DNA from: an uncultured Clostridia bacterium
Lineage (GTDB): Bacteria; Bacillota; Clostridia; Oscillospirales; Acutalibacteraceae
Direction of reading: 5' to 3'
Length of the DNA stretch: 11,052 bases
Assembly (NCBI GenBank): GCA_946405475.1
Contig: CAMJHI010000049.1
Span: forward strand, 1 to 11,052
Shown here: in pieces, positions 1-7,304 of the stretch
Numbering within the stretch: the stretch's first letter is position 1
Layout of the letters: each line of letters starts with the position of its first letter
The notes under the pieces: model-generated
The model's input: the letters and a program-made list of their open reading frames with translations, nothing else
Databases searched by the model: none
What the model was told of the DNA's origin: nothing
Translations under genes and position numbers: made by a program

Positions 1-70
1 GGATTTTTGGTGCAATATGAAGGGAAAAGATCCGCTCCATCGTGCGCTTGTGATTAATTCAGTGTTTCCC

Positions 71-105
71 AAAAAAAGAGGAAGCGCAACGCTTCCTCTT
101 TTTTT
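71..105. terminator. bidirectional intrinsic terminator
   Basis: A perfect 9-bp stem (GAGGAAGCG at 78-86 with CGCTTCCTC at 90-98, loop CAA) is flanked by seven A at 71-77 and seven T at 99-105, so it reads as a Rho-independent terminator from either side. On the minus strand it begins right after the TAA stop (107-109) of the nuclease-helicase gene. On the plus strand it could end a gene lying left of the window. Confidence 0.92.
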
Positions 106-106
106 G

Positions 107-1612
107 TTATTCGGATGGTCTGATTATGGAAACGATCCTGTCGAACAGCTCCGGCGCGTTCACGACGATGAGCGCGAGCTTTTCACGGACTCTGGTGACG
201 CCCTGATAAAACAGGTTGGGGTATAAGTAATCGGGATCCGGATACGGAATGCCCTGCAAAAAGCCGTCCTCATCGTAAAAGAAGGACGAATCCATGAGCA
301 TGACGACCTTGTCATATTCCCGCCCGATCACGTGATGCGTGTCAAAATCCTCCTCATAATCGGCATACGGGCTTTCCGCAAAGCGCGGTTTGGTGTAGTT
401 GATGAAGGTGTAGCCCTTCCGGCGGTAGTATTCGAGCAGCAGCTGCGCTTCCTGCGTGGTGTTGGCGTAATTCAGCGCCACGTCGGCATAATCCACGGCC
501 GCCTTCGCCCGATGATTCAGGTTTTTCAGGCACAGAAGGAAAGAGCTCAATTCTTTATTGGCGCGGATATGCTCGGAAAGCGTGTACGTTCCGGCCGGGG
601 GGAGCGCCTCGATTTTTTGCGCAATCTGATTGCGCCTTTCGGCGGTGGAAAGGATCTGCTCCGGATCGGACGAGAACACGCAGACCTGATCGTTGCGCCG
701 CACGCTGCTGCAGACAGCTTCAAACTGCGCGGTCGTCATGCGATGCGTTTCATCGACCAGAACGTAGCTGTAGGAACCGAGCGCATCGTCACGGCTGAGC
801 AGCTGCCCGGCCGAAACGATATCGAGCCGTTCGATCTCCTTGCGGATCTTGTATTGCCCGGCGGTCAGCTTGCCGCAGTGCACCAGCAGCGTCTGACCGT
901 TTTTGGAAAGCGTTTTGGCCAGATCGTAAAGCAGCAGCGTTTTGCCGGTGCCGGGGCGGCCGGTCAGGTGGAAGAAAGCGCCGGAAAAGGCGGAATCGAC
1001 GCCTTTCAGAATGCTTTTTTTGATCTGCTCCTGCGCCTGCGTCAGAAAGTATTCCCCCTGAATGAACCGCGCCGGGGTGCTGAAAGGCGAAACCAGATAA
1101 TCCGACGCGCGAAACAAGTCGTCGATCGAATCGGTATGATCGGCAGCCGTTCTGCTCACCGCACTGACGACCTCGTCGAACGAAACGGGCACCAGCTCGT
1201 CGTTCAGCGACAACTTGCAGCAGGTCATGGAATCCGTCACAACGGTATATAGCCACAGCCGCTTGCCGAGATGCCCCAGATAATGGCGGTTCTTCCGAAG
1301 CTGCTCAAGGATCTGCTCCGGCGGAACGGCGACGGATTTGAGCTCGATATTCAGGCAGGTCTTTTCCGTAAAGCGCAGCAGATCGAACTCCTTGCCGATC
1401 TGCGGGATATGGAAGGAGCAGAAAAACCCGTCCAGCTCGGCGACGGACAGCCCGTGCCGGATCAGCTCGTCGGCCAGCCGACGAAGCGACTCGATCTCAT
1501 GGTACTGCGTGCGCCGCGGCTCCTTGTAGCAGGATTGATGCTGCTCCACAGCATTGAACGCCTCTTCCTCCCGGATGCGGGAAAGCGCATAAAGATTGAT
1601 TGGTTTTGTCAT
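107..1612 (-). CDS. PD-(D/E)XK-like nuclease fused to DUF2075-type SF1 helicase/ATPase
   Basis: This 501-aa protein has two parts. Residues about 15-130 carry a restriction-endonuclease-like signature: Asp77 in GKEFDLLRF, then the hydrophobic strand NIELKS with Glu90-x-Lys92. Residues about 190-490 are a P-loop helicase-type ATPase. The Walker A is GRPGTGKT (218-225) and the Walker B is VLVDETH (DETH, 287-290). A helicase motif VI-like segment, YQGVTR (469-474), follows HVIGREYD (427-434). This layout fits the DUF2075 (Schlafen-like AAA) group of DNA/RNA helicases, which often carry an N-terminal nuclease. The ATG at 1610-1612 has AGGTGA (1617-1622) four bases upstream. No clear promoter was seen upstream. 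The gene stands alone, ending at the terminator at 71-105. Nucleic-acid cleavage or remodelling, perhaps in phage defence or repair, is inferred from the domains only. The helicase call is firm and the nuclease call is moderate. Confidence 0.85.
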   Translation of the reverse strand: MTKPINLYALSRIREEEAFNAVEQHQSCYKEPRRTQYHEIESLRRLADELIRHGLSVAELDGFFCSFHIPQIGKEFDLLRFTEKTCLNIELKSVAVPPEQILEQLRKNRHYLGHLGKRLWLYTVVTDSMTCCKLSLNDELVPVSFDEVVSAVSRTAADHTDSIDDLFRASDYLVSPFSTPARFIQGEYFLTQAQEQIKKSILKGVDSAFSGAFFHLTGRPGTGKTLLLYDLAKTLSKNGQTLLVHCGKLTAGQYKIRKEIERLDIVSAGQLLSRDDALGSYSYVLVDETHRMTTAQFEAVCSSVRRNDQVCVFSSDPEQILSTAERRNQIAQKIEALPPAGTYTLSEHIRANKELSSFLLCLKNLNHRAKAAVDYADVALNYANTTQEAQLLLEYYRRKGYTFINYTKPRFAESPYADYEEDFDTHHVIGREYDKVVMLMDSSFFYDEDGFLQGIPYPDPDYLYPNLFYQGVTRVREKLALIVVNAPELFDRIVSIIRPSE

Positions 1613-1680
1613 GATTTCACCTAACTGTAACTGCGGACGTCATATTTCTCATTCCGGTCAGGCACGGGCAAGGCCGCTTT

Positions 1681-1838
1681 CGGGGAACCCCCGGCGAGGG
1701 TTCCCCGCGCCTTTTCGTTCCCGGGGTTCCGCCGACTGCGGTCGGCGGCCAAAGGCTCCGCCTTTGGAAACCGCAAGCCTTTGAAAAGGCTTGACCGAAA
1801 CTTTTGTGTTTTGAGCGGTCAGAGGCTGACCGAAACTG
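1681..1838. repeat. intergenic array of five small hairpins (REP/MITE-like)
   Basis: Five perfect inverted repeats stand almost back to back. They are 1681-1690/1698-1707 (10 bp, CGGGGAACCC), 1729-1736/1741-1748 (8 bp, CCGCCGAC), 1749-1756/1760-1767 (8 bp, CCAAAGGC), 1774-1781/1786-1793 (8 bp, CAAGCCTT) and 1816-1822/1826-1832 (7 bp, CGGTCAG). The 11-mer TGACCGAAACT occurs at 1792-1802 and again at 1827-1837, each time next to a hairpin. The array fills the gap between the tail of the glycosidase gene and the start of the helicase gene. No T-run follows the stems in the minus direction, so it is not a classical terminator for the glycosidase. I recall similar GC-rich hairpin strings in Oscillospiraceae intergenic DNA. 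Its repeat status across the genome is inferred. Confidence 0.7.
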
Positions 1839-1843
1839 TTTTG

Positions 1844-4336
1844 TTATTTGATGATTTCAAAGCTTTCCAGCGGGCGGTCGGCGCGCTCGATCACGTATTC
1901 ATGCGCCCTGACCGTTTCAAACACGAGGTTGCCGTTTTCGACCGTGAAGCCGACCGTTTCGTCGGTTTCCAGATCGCGCACGCGGGCGCTCTCAAACGGA
2001 CACTGTACGCGGCAGACGTTCCCGACAAGGCTGCGGATGATGGCGTAAGCGATCTCGCCGTTTCTGGTTTCCGCGCTCGCCAGAAACGCGCCCTCGCCCC
2101 GCAGCGAATAAAACGCCGCGTCGCCCAGCGTGAAATCCCACGCCGGGAAAAACCGCAGCACGCCGCCCTGACTTTGAAACAGCATTTCCCCGATGACCTG
2201 CGCGGTGTAGGCGCTGCCCTTGCTCACCGAATAGTCGCAGTCGTGCGCGATCGGCGCGTCCAGATTGCCGCCCTCTTCATATTCTTCGGGCAGCAGCCGC
2301 AGCATCCGCCCGGCATAAGCGGCGTCGCCCATGCGCAGCCGCGCGATTATGCCGAAGGAACGATCCCACGGGATCTCGTTGTCGGGCACGAGCTTTTTCA
2401 CCGTTTTGCGCGCAGCCTCCATCAGTTCCGGCGTGTCGCCGTGCCACGCGTCCACCTCGCCCGTGTAGCAGATGGGCGCCAGATCGGTCACACAGGGCGG
2501 GCCGTAATCCAGCGTCGTGTCGTCGGTGTCGGCGGCGGTTTTCCACGTGCCGTCCGGCCAGACGGCATAGTCCGACCGCAGCGCCGCCAGATCGGCCTGC
2601 CACGCCGCGGCAAGCTCAGCATCAAGCCCGAGAAGCCCGGCGGCTTCGGCGGCCGCCTTCAGCGTGTGGCGCACCATGCACAGATCGATGAGCGAGTCGG
2701 TCATGTACTCGTTGGCAAGGCCGACGGTGTTCACGAATTCCTGACTGCGGGACGGGAAAATGTATTTCCGCCCGGTCTCCTCATCGGTGAGCAGATACTC
2801 GTGATAAAAGATCGCCGCGTCGCGCAGCAGCGGGTAGCCGATCTCTCGCAGAAAGTCGACGTCGCCGGTGTGGGTGTAATAATCCCAGCAATACTTCACG
2901 CTTTCGCCCGTGGTCTGCAGGTTCATCATGGTGCCGTTGAGGTTGATAGCGGAGGCGGTGACGGTGCCGATGGTGGAAATGGCGTGCGGATAGGCCGTGC
3001 CGTTCATATGATAGCAGTTTCTTGTAAAGGCTTGAAGCTTGTCACGTGACAAAAAGAGCAGATGGAACCACGGCTCGAGCAGCTCGGCGTGGTTGGTGGG
3101 CAGCAGTCCCAGGTTGGTCTTGGTCTGCTCATAGGTGAGGATATGATGCCCCCAGTTTGCGTAGGAGGATTGATACCACGGCGCGAGATAGCCCGCAGGC
3201 TGCCGCCCCGGCATGCGCGAGGCCAGCGCCTGATAAACGCCCCAGTACCACGGGCGGGACAGCTTCGGATCGGGCAGGCGGATCCACGAGCGTTTCCAGA
3301 TATGGCGGTACCAGTCCCGACAGTTGCACGCCAGAAGCGGCGCGTCATAATCCCACACGCGCTGCAGCCGCCGTTTGGCCTCGGCCACGGTATCGGCCGC
3401 GTCATACGTGGAAACGACGGTGAGGATCAGAAAGGCCTCCCGCCCGGCGGGACGCCCCTCGGCCATGACCTTTGAGCCGGCCGCATAAGCTTTGATCCGC
3501 GCGTCGGAAGCGCGCATCATCACGGTGTAGTGCACGTCCGGCGATCGCTCCGGGTCGTGCCCGGCCTTCAGGCGCATGGTGAAGCCGAAATAGGGCCCGT
3601 CCACAAACGGCACGGGGGTGTAGTACCGTTCGATCTCATCCTCCTGCCGCTGGATTTCTTCGGACGACAGGCGGCCGATGTTGGCGCAGACCTCCATCGG
3701 GTCCTTGGTCAGCTCCAGCGAAAGCTTGCCCATGTGCCCCGCGCGGGGGCTGGCCGTCAAGCCGATGAACAGCACGTTTTCGGCGGGTGAAATACAGCTC
3801 ACGGTGGTGAAGCCCTCGCCGCAGATCACGCCGTTCTGGTTGCCGCAGCCGTAAGACTGCGTGATTGTGCCGCTGTGCAGCTCCATGCGCTCTTTGATAT
3901 GCGCCTGCACGCCGCCGCTGACAAGGTGCAGCGTCAGCCGCGCGGCCGAGGTCTGGCTGGGCTGGTTGCTGCGGTGGTTCGCCGCGGCAAAAATCTCCGG
4001 CTTGAGCGTGGGGTCGCCCGCCTTGATGCGCGCGCGCATTTGAGCCATGCCGCCGGTCGGATAACACGGCGGATCGGAATCGAAATCATCCCACCAGAGA
4101 TCGTTTTTGCAGATGTGATAGGTATAGTTGTCCGGCGTGCCGTGGATGGCCGCGCCGAGATCGCCCGAACCGATGACGTAGGCGCGGCGGAAATCGGGCA
4201 CGGTGCCCCGGCGCTCATAAAAATGCTTTTCCGCCTCTTTGGCGCCGTCGGTGTCAAGGCGCATGCGGCCCGGAGCCATGGTTTCATCCGGCATATGCGG
4301 CAGCAGGCCGGTCAAAGGCTGTTTGCGGTGATCCAT
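1844..4336 (-). CDS. cytosolic GH95-like six-hairpin glycosidase, substrate unknown
   Basis: This 830-aa protein has no signal peptide. The N-terminal domain (about 50-330) resembles the beta-sandwich of GH95 alpha-L-fucosidase relatives: GSGDLGAAIHG (56-66) followed by NDLWW (78-82). A helical (alpha/alpha)6 region follows (about 335-730) with NHAELLEPWF (415-424), PSRSQEF (528-534), IIARLRMGD (663-671) and GEMLFQSQGGVLRFFPAW (716-733), which match the usual GH95 order. A C-terminal sandwich (about 740-815) closes it. Glu533 sits where GH95 has its acid in a PS-x-SPE context. The usual HTDINxxMNYW and DGNFG signatures are not conserved: the regions read NWGHHILTYEQ and SVSKGSAYTA. The substrate is therefore uncertain. 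The start has GGAGGG (4346-4351) nine bases upstream, inside the end of the DUF4838 gene, and only 3 bp separate the two genes. Translational coupling is likely. Confidence 0.82.
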   Translation of the reverse strand: MDHRKQPLTGLLPHMPDETMAPGRMRLDTDGAKEAEKHFYERRGTVPDFRRAYVIGSGDLGAAIHGTPDNYTYHICKNDLWWDDFDSDPPCYPTGGMAQMRARIKAGDPTLKPEIFAAANHRSNQPSQTSAARLTLHLVSGGVQAHIKERMELHSGTITQSYGCGNQNGVICGEGFTTVSCISPAENVLFIGLTASPRAGHMGKLSLELTKDPMEVCANIGRLSSEEIQRQEDEIERYYTPVPFVDGPYFGFTMRLKAGHDPERSPDVHYTVMMRASDARIKAYAAGSKVMAEGRPAGREAFLILTVVSTYDAADTVAEAKRRLQRVWDYDAPLLACNCRDWYRHIWKRSWIRLPDPKLSRPWYWGVYQALASRMPGRQPAGYLAPWYQSSYANWGHHILTYEQTKTNLGLLPTNHAELLEPWFHLLFLSRDKLQAFTRNCYHMNGTAYPHAISTIGTVTASAINLNGTMMNLQTTGESVKYCWDYYTHTGDVDFLREIGYPLLRDAAIFYHEYLLTDEETGRKYIFPSRSQEFVNTVGLANEYMTDSLIDLCMVRHTLKAAAEAAGLLGLDAELAAAWQADLAALRSDYAVWPDGTWKTAADTDDTTLDYGPPCVTDLAPICYTGEVDAWHGDTPELMEAARKTVKKLVPDNEIPWDRSFGIIARLRMGDAAYAGRMLRLLPEEYEEGGNLDAPIAHDCDYSVSKGSAYTAQVIGEMLFQSQGGVLRFFPAWDFTLGDAAFYSLRGEGAFLASAETRNGEIAYAIIRSLVGNVCRVQCPFESARVRDLETDETVGFTVENGNLVFETVRAHEYVIERADRPLESFEIIK

Positions 4337-4339
4337 CTG

Positions 4340-6292
4340 TCAGTTCCCTCCGTTCATGATCCATCGAAGCGGCGTCAAAACCGCGTACAACACGGTGTGA
4401 ATCAGCACACGCGCTTTCAGTTCCAGCCGGAGATCCGGCGGGAGCGAGCCCTCGTCGGCATACCAGAACGTGGGCATCATACGCGCGTCGGGCGCTTCAT
4501 CTTTGAGGATAAGCCCCCAGCCCTCGCTCAGGCAGGTCACGCCGTAATCACGCAGATCGTCAACGAGCCGCAGCGTTGCCGCCGCCGGGTCGGTGAAGCC
4601 CGAGAACCAGTTGAATTCGCCCACGAAGAGCGCGTTTTTGAAAAAGCGCCAGCTCAGCTCCAGCCCCCGCAAATGCTTTGCCTGATCCGCGGAAAGGCTT
4701 TTGCTTTTGGCCGAAGCCATGAGGCGGTCGAGCTTTTTCACATCGCTTTTGGAGAGCGAGACGTTATTGAGCAGGCTGATGCCGCCATCCTGACAACTGT
4801 TGTGGCAGGAACGGAACGTGCGCGGGTTGAAGCCGCCCGCGCTTGCCTCAAAGCTGTTGATAAACGCGATCACGTCCCCCGCCGCCGCGCCGTAATAGGC
4901 GGCGCAGAATTCGCGCAGATGCTGCTTGACGTCGGCGTCGGGATCCCACAGGATCTTGAGCAGCAGATAGGTGCGCAGCTCGTGGAATTCGCCGGGCACG
5001 GTCAGCTCACCGCAGCCGTTATCGAACACGCCGATGACGTGGTGATCGCGAAAATACCGATAGCGTCCCTGCAGGGTCGTAAGATTGGGGAACAGCGCGT
5101 AATAATACTGAAAATCGGTGCTGTAATCCCAGATATACAGCCGGTCGGTGAGCTTCGACCAGCCCGAAAAATCAGCGTCGAACGCCTTGTTCGGCGGGCA
5201 GGTCGGATCGTCAAGATCGTGCAGCGTGCAGGTGTTCATGGCGCACAGGCGGATGACCACGTTGTCGCCCACCGTCAGCCCCACGGGCGGCTGCTGCGAG
5301 CGCTGGTAAGCCAGCGTTTCGAGCTGCGCCGCCGGGTGCGTTTTTTTGATTTCAGCCGCCAGGCGGTTGACAAAATCGAGCAGCGCGGCGCTGTCGACCC
5401 CGCCGTGGGCGGCGTTGAACGCCCGGCATTTTTCGCAGCGGCAGAAATCCATGCTGTCGTTCTGCGACACGCTCAAAATGGCGTTATATTGCGAAAAGTA
5501 GTTTTCCGCATAAGCCAGCGCCAGGCGGAACACGCCGTCATTGCGCAGGCATGGCTGCCGGTTCGGGCTGCGCGCGCCGGTTTCATCGGCGCCGAAATAG
5601 TCGGGGTGCACATCGAACAGCGATTGCGGCACGATCTGCTGCATGGTGTGAACGCTGCTGATCGCCAGCTCATAGCGCCCGCCGCCCAATTCTTCGGGCA
5701 GACCCGCCATCACGCCGTGGAGCTTGTGCGCGGCGCAATAATCGGGATAGATCGCGGAAAACGCCCAGAAGGTCTGCCGCAGCCTGAAGCCCGGCTCATA
5801 AAAATAGTCGACCGTCGGCAGCGGCAGCGTATCCTGCTGCGGGACGACGGTGAGGTCGTGGGTGAACCAGCGGCAGCCGAGGTGATCCTCCAAAAATGTG
5901 TAAACAGCGTAAAGAGTCCCGCGCGCAGACCCGCCGGTGAGGAACAGCATCTGCCCGTCGGTGAGCAGGCGCACCGCGTCGGCATCCCATTGCTCGCGTT
6001 CGGCAAAGCGAGCCGCCTCGCGGTTGGTGACGCCCACCACCAGTTCCCGCTCGGCAGCCGGTTCGGAATCGGCCACCACGGGGAACGCGGCGCCGGTGAC
6101 GCGCAGCAGGTAATCGGCCAGCGTGTCGGCGGCAGTGCGCTCGGCCGGCTCGGCCGATGAGGAGAGCACGATGCGGTAATCGGTCGCGCCGTTGGCGGCG
6201 AGAACCGGGCCGCTCTCCCCTGCCGCAAACGCGGGCGAAACGAGAGTGAAAAGGAACAGAAACGACAAAAGCAAACTGATTTGTTTTTTCAT
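4340..6292 (-). CDS. secreted DUF4838 domain protein
   Basis: This 650-aa protein starts with a clear signal peptide: KK, then a hydrophobic core to Pro20, with likely cleavage after AFA (residue 23). Residues about 38-165 look like the alpha-glucuronidase N-terminal-like domain found before several glycosidase barrels (VLSSSAEPAERTAADTLADYL region, ELVVGVTNR at 83-91). Residues about 170-450 carry the DUF4838 hallmarks: SVSQNDSMDFCRCEKC (274-289, cysteines 284, 286, 289) and the aromatic block LYIWDYSTDFQYYYALFPNL (385-404). DUF4838 proteins are common in polysaccharide loci, but I know of no firmly assigned reaction. A hydrophobic stretch at about 628-645 near the C-terminus may be an amphipathic or membrane-associated helix. 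The start has AGGAGG (6299-6304) six bases upstream. It is the middle gene of a three-gene unit and lies 3 bp upstream of the GH95-like gene. A role at the cell surface in glycan recognition or cleavage is inferred. Confidence 0.88.
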   Translation of the reverse strand: MKKQISLLLSFLFLFTLVSPAFAAGESGPVLAANGATDYRIVLSSSAEPAERTAADTLADYLLRVTGAAFPVVADSEPAAERELVVGVTNREAARFAEREQWDADAVRLLTDGQMLFLTGGSARGTLYAVYTFLEDHLGCRWFTHDLTVVPQQDTLPLPTVDYFYEPGFRLRQTFWAFSAIYPDYCAAHKLHGVMAGLPEELGGGRYELAISSVHTMQQIVPQSLFDVHPDYFGADETGARSPNRQPCLRNDGVFRLALAYAENYFSQYNAILSVSQNDSMDFCRCEKCRAFNAAHGGVDSAALLDFVNRLAAEIKKTHPAAQLETLAYQRSQQPPVGLTVGDNVVIRLCAMNTCTLHDLDDPTCPPNKAFDADFSGWSKLTDRLYIWDYSTDFQYYYALFPNLTTLQGRYRYFRDHHVIGVFDNGCGELTVPGEFHELRTYLLLKILWDPDADVKQHLREFCAAYYGAAAGDVIAFINSFEASAGGFNPRTFRSCHNSCQDGGISLLNNVSLSKSDVKKLDRLMASAKSKSLSADQAKHLRGLELSWRFFKNALFVGEFNWFSGFTDPAAATLRLVDDLRDYGVTCLSEGWGLILKDEAPDARMMPTFWYADEGSLPPDLRLELKARVLIHTVLYAVLTPLRWIMNGGN

Positions 6293-6355
6293 ATCGAGCC
6301 TCCTTGCCGCTGAAACGGCGGCGGGCTGCGCTTCACGTCAGCCGGAAAAGGAAAA

Positions 6356-6381
6356 GCGCCCTTTCAGCAGGGAAAAGGCGC
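6356..6381 (-). terminator. weak terminator-like hairpin between operon genes
   Basis: On the minus strand a GCGCC/GGCGC stem (6377-6381 with 6356-6360), extended by a UUU/AAA segment past a bulge, is followed by four U (A at 6352-6355). The TGA stop of the 267-aa gene (6364-6366) lies inside the hairpin. A second 5-bp stem (6324-6328/6339-6343) follows before the DUF4838 start. The short U tract suggests partial termination or an mRNA end-protecting stem rather than full termination, because no other promoter for the downstream pair was evident. Confidence 0.4.
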
Positions 6382-7167
6382 CGTGTTGTTGTTTTGTTTG
6401 TTGACATACTGCCGTTCGGCCAGCTTTTCCAGCTCGTTCGGGTGGAACAGAAGCTGATCAATGCGGTCGAGCGCGTCGAATTCCATGTTCTGTGTGCGCT
6501 CAAACAGGCCGTTCATAAAGTCAAGCGAGAGAAAATCCAGCCCGTAGCGGAGCAGCGCCTGCAAATCGGAATCGGCTTCCTCAAAAACGTAACCGTTGTG
6601 ATCGGAGCCGTCGGTGGGGCCGAGCTCTGTGACGCGGGCGCGGTTGAGCACGGTGTGAAACAGACCGAACAACCGCGAGAACGGCGGCACCTTGCCCAGC
6701 AGCAGATCGATTGGTCTGACCATGCGCTGCACCGCGTCGCCCATGCGGAACATCCAGCAGTGCATCTGCAGTTCGCGCGTGGCGCCCTCGGGCGAGCGGC
6801 CGAACATCTCCTTGCCGAACACCGTGTTATACAGTTCAAACATATAATCCGTGAACACGCTCCAGATCTCCTGCCGGTAAACGTGCTCCATGCCCGGCTG
6901 GGAATTATCCAGCGAAAAGCACGCTTCGGTCAGATGCGCCGTGATCGCGTTCGGAACAGTATCGAACACAAAGGTGAGGTCGTAGCCCTCTTCCTCCTCG
7001 TTATCATCGCGCGCGGCGGAAGCGGCGCAGAGATACTGCACGCCGTTGAAGGTGTAGGCAAGCTCCTTCGCCAACGGATCCTCCTGCGCGAAGCCGGTGA
7101 GCAGCGCGGAAGAAGCCAGGACCAGTGCAAGAACAACGGCAAGCAGACGAACAGCGGTGCGTTTCAT
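6364..7167 (-). CDS. secreted protein of unknown family
   Basis: I do not recognise this 267-aa protein. It opens with a typical signal peptide (MKRTAVRLL, hydrophobic core to about residue 24, likely cleavage after GFA at 27), so the mature part is exported. The mature chain has an acidic patch DDNEEEEGYD (54-63), a Trp/Phe/Tyr-rich middle (IWSVFTDYMFELYNTVFG, 101-118) and appears mostly helical, with no further membrane segment. It ends NNNTAPFPC; cysteines lie at 47, 83, 137 and 267. The reading frame stays open to 7308, but the start at 7165-7167 is preferred. It gives the signal peptide, has GGGGG (7175-7179) seven bases upstream, and lies downstream of the promoter at 7237-7265. It is the first gene of the unit with DUF4838 and the GH95-like enzyme, so a role in the same glycan process is inferred from position only. 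Confidence 0.8.
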   Translation of the reverse strand: MKRTAVRLLAVVLALVLASSALLTGFAQEDPLAKELAYTFNGVQYLCAASAARDDNEEEEGYDLTFVFDTVPNAITAHLTEACFSLDNSQPGMEHVYRQEIWSVFTDYMFELYNTVFGKEMFGRSPEGATRELQMHCWMFRMGDAVQRMVRPIDLLLGKVPPFSRLFGLFHTVLNRARVTELGPTDGSDHNGYVFEEADSDLQALLRYGLDFLSLDFMNGLFERTQNMEFDALDRIDQLLFHPNELEKLAERQYVNKQNNNTAPFPC

Positions 7168-7236
7168 GGTTATGCCCCCAGTTTTTGAGCCCGCAGCCCC
7201 CGAAAGCGGCGGCGCAGGCCGTTCGATAACAAAAAA

Positions 7237-7265
7237 ATGGTAACAGGATTTCAGGATGATGTCAA
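7237..7265 (-). promoter_or_regulatory. sigma-A promoter of the glycan operon
   Basis: Reading the minus strand, a perfect TTGACA (7260-7265) is followed after 17 bp by TACCAT (7237-7242, four of six matches to TATAAT). Transcription would start near 7230, giving a leader of about 60 nt before the 267-aa gene. No operator was recognised beside it. Confidence 0.7.
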
Positions 7266-7304
7266 GGCTTTGACGGCGTTTTTTACAGAAAAGCGAACCA
7301 AGCG

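Noticed and set aside
1..57. Possible tail of a plus-strand gene ending in TAA at 55-57 before the terminator
   Set aside because: Only 18 codons are visible, with no recognisable protein. The position fits the bidirectional terminator but cannot be supported from the window.
332..1252. 306-codon plus-strand open frame opposite the helicase gene
   Set aside because: Same pattern: the minus-strand frame carries Walker A, Walker B and the nuclease motif, and this one carries none.
1781..3049. 422-codon plus-strand open frame opposite the GH95-like gene, starting in the hairpin array
   Set aside because: Antisense shadow of a real gene with shadow-like composition and a start inside the repeat.
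3875..6160. 761-codon open frame on the plus strand across the DUF4838 gene
   Set aside because: It lies opposite well-supported coding DNA, is rich in Arg, His and Val as antisense of high-GC genes tends to be, and matches no domain I know.
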